From: Bacilli bacterium
GTDB taxonomy: Bacteria > Bacillota_I > Bacilli_A > RF39 > UBA660
Assembly: GCA_028685445.1 (NCBI GenBank)
Contig: JAQUDY010000032.1
Span: 1 to 9,299 of the forward strand
Reading direction: 5' to 3'
DNA length: 9,299 bases
The translations under genes and the position numbers were made by a program. Under the pieces are notes generated by a model. That model saw nothing but the letters and a program-made list of their open reading frames with translations, searched no databases and was not told the DNA's origin. Below, one piece after another: positions 5,170-9,299 of the stretch. The stretch's first letter is position 1. Every line of letters starts with the position of its first letter.

Positions 5170-6954
5170 ATGGAAAAAATTAAACAATTAAAAAAAATAA
5201 TAAAATCAAAACGCTTTATATATTTAAGTTTTATTTTTCTTCTGATTCTTTTTTCTTTAGCGTTAAATATTGGTTTTAGCACTTTTACTAATCGCAGTGA
5301 AAGATCAATTACAAACATTAAAGTAGCCGGAATGGAATATTCACTTTATATAAATGGGAAACCTAATAATATTATAACGGCAGCTAAAAATGAAGATACA
5401 CCAGCTAATGTAACTTTAATTTCACTTAATAATGTTGATTCTAAATATGAACTTACATTTAAAGTTTGTGCAGATTCTACTTGCAATAATTTTGTAGAAA
5501 CGCCAAACGGATTAAAAATAGAATACTCATCTAAAACAATCGACGATATAAGTGGGGCAATACCAAAAAATGGAGTTAAAAATTTAAGAATAATTGCTAC
5601 AAACGAAACAAATACCACCTATTATATTATGCTTGATATAAACGCAGGGTATATTCACAATACACTAGCGCTAAAGAACTTAATAAATACAGAATATAAT
5701 GAAGAAGATGTCATAATAGCAACCATAATAGATGGAGAAATATCAACTACATTTCCAACGACAAAAGGAGATTATGATACAGAAGTAACATGCACTACTA
5801 ATAACGGGGCATCAAATGCTACAGGATCTGCAACATGGAATGGTAGCAAATGGGTAGTAAACATAACAGGAGTAGATACAGGAAGAACGATTTGCAATGT
5901 GGAGTTTTATGTTCAAATTATAAATAAAATTCTAGCTCAAGGCGGTGGAATAACTGCAATTGAAACCAAAGGAAATCCTGATTTTGATAGTTCTTCATCA
6001 TCATCAGATACTGGAATTTATGCAATGGAAGATGAGTATGATATGAGTTATTACTATCGAGGTGAAAAAAATTATTTGAATAATAATCTAATATGGGGAG
6101 GCTTCCAGTGGAAGATAGTTAGAATTAATGGAGATGGATCAGTAAGACTTATATATAACGGAACTGAGGCACAGTTTAATGATAGTAGTACTATGAATGA
6201 TACTGGAACTAATACTCAAATAAAAGAAGCTGCATGGAATTTGACTAACTCAAATGACGCAAAATATGTGGGGTATATGTATGGCGGGGCCAACGGAGTG
6301 GCGTCAACTCAAAGAAATGGTACTACTGATGTAGCAGCAACATATAATCAGAGGAATTCTAATGCAAAAACTGAGATTGATAATTGGTTTTCAGATAACA
6401 TTTCTGGGAAACAATTTGAATCAAATGTAGTAGATAATTTATTTTGTAACGATAGACGACTTCAAAATGAAGTAGGAGGCTCATCAACTGGTCCGGGGTA
6501 TGGTGACGGAGGTTCGTATTTTGCGGCTTATTATAGACTATGGACAAACTCAAATCCTACCTTAAAATGCGGTCTTAAGAATGACAAATTCACTGTAAGT
6601 GACACACAAAGAGGAAATGGTGCTTTAAGTTTCCCTGTGGGATTATTAACTGCAGATGAAGCAGCTATAGCAGGTTTAGAGAATTATGGTGAAAATCATA
6701 CAAATTATTTATATACAAATCAAACAATTTGGTTTTTTACACCTGTTGCGAGATATTACTCTTTAAATACTCAAACTACTTTTATGTTCGCATCTGGCGA
6801 GCGTACTACTGACGGGTCTTTTTTTGGAAAGTCTGGGGATTTAAATTTCGGCGTTGTAACAATTAATTTAGGTTTAAGACCAGTGCTTTCTATTAAAGGA
6901 GATTTAAAAGTAACCGGCACTGGTTCTGCAACAGAACCGTTTATAGTAAATTAA
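5170..6954 (+). CDS. Membrane-anchored extracytoplasmic protein, composite surface protein of unknown function
   Basis: 594 aa; ATG preceded by AGGAGA at 5155-5160. A basic N-terminus (five Lys in the first 13) leads into one hydrophobic segment (about 16-37), so the protein is secreted with an N-terminal anchor or signal peptide. No LPXTG or C-terminal membrane segment is present. The ectodomain has three parts: residues 40-180, a beta-rich domain with C100 and C105; 182-250, a small beta domain with C208 and C242 around a WNGSKWVVNITG core; then a six-serine linker (274-279) and a large C-terminal domain (282-594) containing GGFQWKIVRINGDGSVRLIYNGT, split here as GGFQWKIVRI (310-319) and GDGSVRLIYN (321-330), with VGYMYGG, C426, C467 and a closing LRPVLSIKGD (569-578). 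From memory, this WKIVRINGDG / RPVL arrangement occurs in many uncultured Firmicutes proteins and recalls DUF6273/FGE-like folds; that link is unconfirmed. The cysteines fall in three close pairs, fitting disulfides outside the cell. Function is unknown; adhesion or ligand binding is a guess. Confidence 0.85.
   Translation: MEKIKQLKKIIKSKRFIYLSFIFLLILFSLALNIGFSTFTNRSERSITNIKVAGMEYSLYINGKPNNIITAAKNEDTPANVTLISLNNVDSKYELTFKVCADSTCNNFVETPNGLKIEYSSKTIDDISGAIPKNGVKNLRIIATNETNTTYYIMLDINAGYIHNTLALKNLINTEYNEEDVIIATIIDGEISTTFPTTKGDYDTEVTCTTNNGASNATGSATWNGSKWVVNITGVDTGRTICNVEFYVQIINKILAQGGGITAIETKGNPDFDSSSSSSDTGIYAMEDEYDMSYYYRGEKNYLNNNLIWGGFQWKIVRINGDGSVRLIYNGTEAQFNDSSTMNDTGTNTQIKEAAWNLTNSNDAKYVGYMYGGANGVASTQRNGTTDVAATYNQRNSNAKTEIDNWFSDNISGKQFESNVVDNLFCNDRRLQNEVGGSSTGPGYGDGGSYFAAYYRLWTNSNPTLKCGLKNDKFTVSDTQRGNGALSFPVGLLTADEAAIAGLENYGENHTNYLYTNQTIWFFTPVARYYSLNTQTTFMFASGERTTDGSFFGKSGDLNFGVVTINLGLRPVLSIKGDLKVTGTGSATEPFIVN
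5995..6006 (+). repeat. Short TCA trinucleotide repeat in the serine linker
   Basis: Four tandem TCA units encode part of the six-serine linker (residues 274-279) between the middle beta domain and the C-terminal domain. Changes in unit number would lengthen or shorten the linker in frame rather than switch the gene off. Confidence 0.6.
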
Positions 6955-6963
6955 TTTTATATA

Positions 6964-6996
6964 CAAACTATTACTATTACTGATAGTTTGTTTTTT
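6964..6996 (+). terminator. Rho-independent terminator after the surface-protein gene
   Basis: An 8-bp stem CAAACTAT (6964-6971) / ATAGTTTG (6983-6990) with an 11-base loop, followed by six further T. It begins 10 bases after the stop codon, and together with the upstream terminator and promoter it makes the surface-protein gene a stand-alone transcription unit. Confidence 0.8.
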
Positions 6997-7036
6997 ATTT
7001 TATACGCTACACAGAGTTTTTCATTTATCCAAGCAA

Positions 7037-7066
7037 TTGACAAAACACCTTATAATATGGTTTAAT
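7037..7066 (+). promoter_or_regulatory. Sigma-A promoter of the unknown gene plus thiI
   Basis: A perfect -35 TTGACA (7037-7042) is followed after 18 bases by TTTAAT (7061-7066) with TGG before it (extended -10). A TATAAT at 7051-7056 is also present but lies only 8 bases from TTGACA and lacks its own -35. The predicted start, about 7073, lies downstream of the longest possible start codon (TTG 7069), which supports translation from ATG 7093. Confidence 0.7.
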
Positions 7067-7079
7067 AGTTGCTGTTATT

Positions 7080-7087
7080 GGGGATGA
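7080..7087 (+). promoter_or_regulatory. Shine-Dalgarno that supports ATG 7093
   Basis: GGGGATGA matches GGAGGTGA at six of eight positions and ends five bases before ATG 7093, the same TGA-to-start distance as at dnaE (TTG 954) and the cysteine desulfurase (ATG 3873). The earlier in-frame starts TTG 7069, TTG 7078 and ATG 7084 have no comparable site. Confidence 0.6.
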
Positions 7088-7092
7088 AAGTT

Positions 7093-8499
7093 ATGGAAAA
7101 TAAATTGAAGAAATTAGATTCTAGTTTATATTTATTATGTAATCACGATATTAATAAAAACTATAATATTCTTGAGCGTTTTTTAAAATTTTATAAAACA
7201 GATGACCAGATAATAACAGAATTTATTAAACAACTAAATAATAAGAATATTTTGGATTCTATTGGAGAATTTCAAAGGATACATTTGCTTGATTTAGCTA
7301 ATAAAAGATTAAATGATGCAACAGAATTAATTAGAAGTTTGATTAGAATAAAAAATTATGATAACTTTGTTTTTTTGATGGAGTTTATTAATTTAAGATT
7401 AAAAACTAATTTTCATGAGAATTTAAAAATATTAATTAATGAATTATTAAATATTGAAGAATACTTAAAACTGATTGAAGACATTATAGATAATCAAGAC
7501 TTATCCCTTCCTGTTAGCGTAAACAGTTTAATTAACATTATTTTAAAAAGTGATAAAAAAGAAAGTTTTTATCTAATTGAAAAAGTGCTATATTCTAAAA
7601 AAGTAAATCATTTAGAAGTTTTTACATTAAAAAGAGCGGTATTATATCTTTCTAATTTAAAGAAAGATAATTATGAAGAGATTTTAGAAGAAATCACTTT
7701 AAAATATGTTGATAATTTAGAGTTATTAACGAGCTTAAAAAATGATTTATTAAATAGTAAAAACAAAAACGCTAAAAATCAAGCTGGGGTTATAGATATC
7801 TATCATACATTTTATACTAATAATGGTGAAATCAACAAACCTAAGACCAGAAAAATAGTTAGACAACCTGAATTAAAACTATCTAAATATAATGAGGATG
7901 TTTTAAAATCTTTTGTTGATAGTTTAGACAGTAGTTATATAAACAAAGTTGGATATTTGAATTCAAGTTTTGATGTTATGAGTGGAATGCTTCATATAAA
8001 TAGACCATGCCGTGCTGAGGATGTATTTATTAAAAGTAGCTACCGTCCAATAAATAAAGCAAAAAGAAAAAAAGAACTTACTTCTAACCATGAAACAAAA
8101 GACGAATTTGCTCTTAGGTTAAATGCTAATATTAATCTGTGTTTATATAATGGATACTATGATTTATTACAAACCATAATAAGTGCGAAAAAAATAGATA
8201 GTATAAATATTAAAGTTCTATATGACCTAGTTGTTGACATGGTTTATGGGGTCGAAGATTTATTAGAAGAATCTAAAGTTTGTGCTAATATAATTGATAT
8301 TATTTTATATAAAATAAGTGAAGATAAATTGATGGTTTATAGAACATCGCCTTTAAAAGAAAATAGTAATAAAAATAAACATGTATTGAGTAAAGAAGGG
8401 TCTTTAAAATTTATCAATTTAATAACTTCTAATCCAGAAATAAAATTAACTTCAGCTCTTGATCAAGTTCAAAATACTTGGACAACACTAAAAAAATAA
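7093..8499 (+). CDS. Uncharacterised 468-aa, probably cytoplasmic, helix-rich protein; first gene of the thiI operon
   Basis: I do not recognise a family. The protein is 468 aa from ATG 7093 (an in-frame TTG at 7069 would give 476). There is no signal peptide or transmembrane segment, and the composition is rich in Leu, Ile, Lys, Asn and Asp/Glu. Residues 1-215 look like a chain of amphipathic helices about 30-40 residues long (for example ILERFLKFYKTDD, LIRSLIRIKNYDNFVFLMEF, YEEILEEITLKYVDNLELL), suggesting an alpha-solenoid-like scaffold; no repeat unit is conserved enough to prove it. A polar, basic linker follows (about 222-262, including KPKTRKIVRQ), then a second helical part (265-468) with DVFIKSSYRP and LCLYNGYYDLLQTII. 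No Walker, HExxH, zinc-finger or nuclease motif was seen. thiI starts 12 nt after the stop and has its own Shine-Dalgarno but no promoter in that gap, so the two are almost certainly cotranscribed. A link to tRNA thiolation is only a positional inference. Confidence 0.8.
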   Translation: MENKLKKLDSSLYLLCNHDINKNYNILERFLKFYKTDDQIITEFIKQLNNKNILDSIGEFQRIHLLDLANKRLNDATELIRSLIRIKNYDNFVFLMEFINLRLKTNFHENLKILINELLNIEEYLKLIEDIIDNQDLSLPVSVNSLINIILKSDKKESFYLIEKVLYSKKVNHLEVFTLKRAVLYLSNLKKDNYEEILEEITLKYVDNLELLTSLKNDLLNSKNKNAKNQAGVIDIYHTFYTNNGEINKPKTRKIVRQPELKLSKYNEDVLKSFVDSLDSSYINKVGYLNSSFDVMSGMLHINRPCRAEDVFIKSSYRPINKAKRKKELTSNHETKDEFALRLNANINLCLYNGYYDLLQTIISAKKIDSINIKVLYDLVVDMVYGVEDLLEESKVCANIIDIILYKISEDKLMVYRTSPLKENSNKNKHVLSKEGSLKFINLITSNPEIKLTSALDQVQNTWTTLKK

Positions 8500-8511
8500 A
8501 GAGGGATAAAA

Positions 8512-9299
8512 ATGAAAAAAATAATTATTATTAAATATGGTGAGTTAACTACTAAAAAAGATAATATATCTTTTTTTATTAAAACTTTAAAAGATAATAT
8601 TTCATTATCACTAAGAGATATTTCTCATACCTTATCTTATGATAAAGGAAGAATGTTCATTGAAACCGATGATTTTGAAAAAGTAGTAAAAATATTAACT
8701 GATACATTTGGAATCCATGAGATTAATGTTGCCTATGAAATCTTTACTACAGATATAAATGAAATAACCAAAGAATTACTTCAGTTATTAAATGAAGAAG
8801 AATTTCAAACCTTTAAAGTAAAAACTAAAAGAAGTGATAAAAATTATCCGTTAACTAGTGTTGAAATAAATAAAAAAATAGGTGGAATTATATTAAAAAA
8901 TATTTCTAATATAAATGTAAATATTCATGAGCCAGAATTAGAAATAAATATAGAAATTCGCGTTAAAAAAAGTTACATTTATTTTGAAAAAGTAATGGGA
9001 ATAGGAGGTTATCCAGTAGGGACTTTAGGAAAAGGGCTGTTGATGTTATCTGGCGGAATAGATTCTCCTGTTGCTGGATATCTTGCTTTAAAAAGGGGAG
9101 TTCGTCTGGAAGCAGTCTATTTTGAAAGTCCTCCTCACACTAGTGAGGCTGCAAAAAATAAAGTTTTGACTCTTGCTAAAATATTAAGTCACTATAGTGG
9201 ATATATTAAAGTTCATATTGTTAAATTTACCGATATTCAAGAAGCAATTTATAAAAACATACCTCATGAATATATGATTACGATTATGAGAAGAATGAT
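8512..9299 (+). CDS. thiI: tRNA 4-thiouridine synthetase ThiI, N-terminal 262 residues, cut by right edge
   Basis: ThiI adenylates U8 of tRNA and inserts sulfur received as a persulfide from a cysteine desulfurase, giving s4U8; in some bacteria it also feeds thiazole synthesis. The start is ATG after GAGGGAT (8501-8507). Visible: N-terminal ferredoxin-like domain opening KKIIIIKYGELTTK (2-15) with TFGIHEINVAYE (65-76); THUMP domain (about 80-165); linker GIGGYPVGTLGKG (163-175); and the PP-loop pyrophosphatase motif LSGGIDSPVAGYLALKRG (179-196), followed by FESPPHTSEAAKNKV. These match the Bacillus ThiI layout very closely. Full-length Firmicutes ThiI is about 400 aa, so roughly a third is missing, including the catalytic cysteine late in the PP-loop domain; whether a rhodanese domain is present cannot be seen. 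The gene is second in an operon behind the unknown 468-aa gene, and the probable sulfur donor is encoded at 3873-4994. Confidence 0.95.
   Translation, partial: MKKIIIIKYGELTTKKDNISFFIKTLKDNISLSLRDISHTLSYDKGRMFIETDDFEKVVKILTDTFGIHEINVAYEIFTTDINEITKELLQLLNEEEFQTFKVKTKRSDKNYPLTSVEINKKIGGIILKNISNINVNIHEPELEINIEIRVKKSYIYFEKVMGIGGYPVGTLGKGLLMLSGGIDSPVAGYLALKRGVRLEAVYFESPPHTSEAAKNKVLTLAKILSHYSGYIKVHIVKFTDIQEAIYKNIPHEYMITIMRRM

Noticed and set aside
5346..5618. 90-residue hydrophobic open frame on the minus strand inside the surface-protein gene
   Set aside because: It mirrors the coding strand of a well-supported gene with its own signals; hydrophobicity of antisense frames is common in AT-rich DNA.
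5170..6954. Diversity-generating retroelement target gene
   Set aside because: The closing RPV-like motif suggested a lectin-fold variable protein, but no template repeat, reverse transcriptase or accessory gene is in the window and the C-terminal codons show no AAY enrichment.
7069..7092. TTG start at 7069 for the unknown gene
   Set aside because: It lies upstream of the transcription start predicted from TTGACA-N18-TTTAAT and lacks a Shine-Dalgarno; ATG 7093 has both.
1..9299. Mycoplasma-type genetic code (UGA = Trp)
   Set aside because: Trp is encoded by TGG in the HerA-type and surface-protein genes and no in-frame TGA is needed to keep any gene open.

Overview
This is a very AT-rich chromosomal window with standard bacterial coding. 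All six complete or 3'-complete genes end in TAA, Trp is TGG, and no TGA falls inside a reading frame, so there is no sign of the Mycoplasma UGA-Trp code. The short Firmicutes/Mollicutes-type DnaE, the Cys-free L28, the Shine-Dalgarno-led starts and a surface protein of a kind I associate with uncultured gut Bacillota point to a low-GC, genome-reduced Bacilli/Mollicutes-related bacterium (RF39-like or Erysipelotrichia-like). That placement is inference, not measured.

Layout. (1) 3-437 (+): the C-terminal part of a HerA/DUF87-type ATPase cut by the left edge. It converges on (2) rpmB, ribosomal protein L28, at 458-628 (-), and both use one palindromic terminator. (3) 629-944 is a divergent, gene-free AT-rich region with promoters for rpmB (leftwards) and dnaE (rightwards). 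(4) 954-3815 (+): dnaE, DNA polymerase III alpha, with a PHP domain that has lost its histidines. (5) 3873-4994 (+): a PLP-dependent cysteine desulfurase with its own promoter and a terminator. (6) 5170-6954 (+): a 594-aa membrane-anchored extracytoplasmic protein with its own promoter and terminator. (7) 7093-8499 (+): a 468-aa protein I do not recognise. (8) 8512-end (+): thiI, tRNA 4-thiouridine synthetase, only 12 nt after (7) and cut by the right edge.

How the genes fit together. The cysteine desulfurase and ThiI form a known functional pair: the desulfurase takes sulfur from cysteine and ThiI uses it for s4U8 in tRNA. In Bacillus subtilis the equivalent genes (nifZ-thiI) are adjacent. 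Here the pair is split by the surface-protein unit and the unknown gene, and the unknown gene appears to share thiI's transcript. dnaE and rpmB are core replication and translation genes.

The points most worth a second look are: the composite surface protein, with six cysteines in three pairs and a G-rich C-terminal domain in an otherwise very AT-rich setting; the unknown gene leading the thiI operon; the HerA-type remnant, whose partner lies outside the window; and the identical promoter/SD/start spacing at dnaE and the cysteine desulfurase, which predicts mRNAs beginning at their own Shine-Dalgarno and moves the dnaE start to a TTG. I found no CRISPR array, transposase, tRNA, rRNA or riboswitch.
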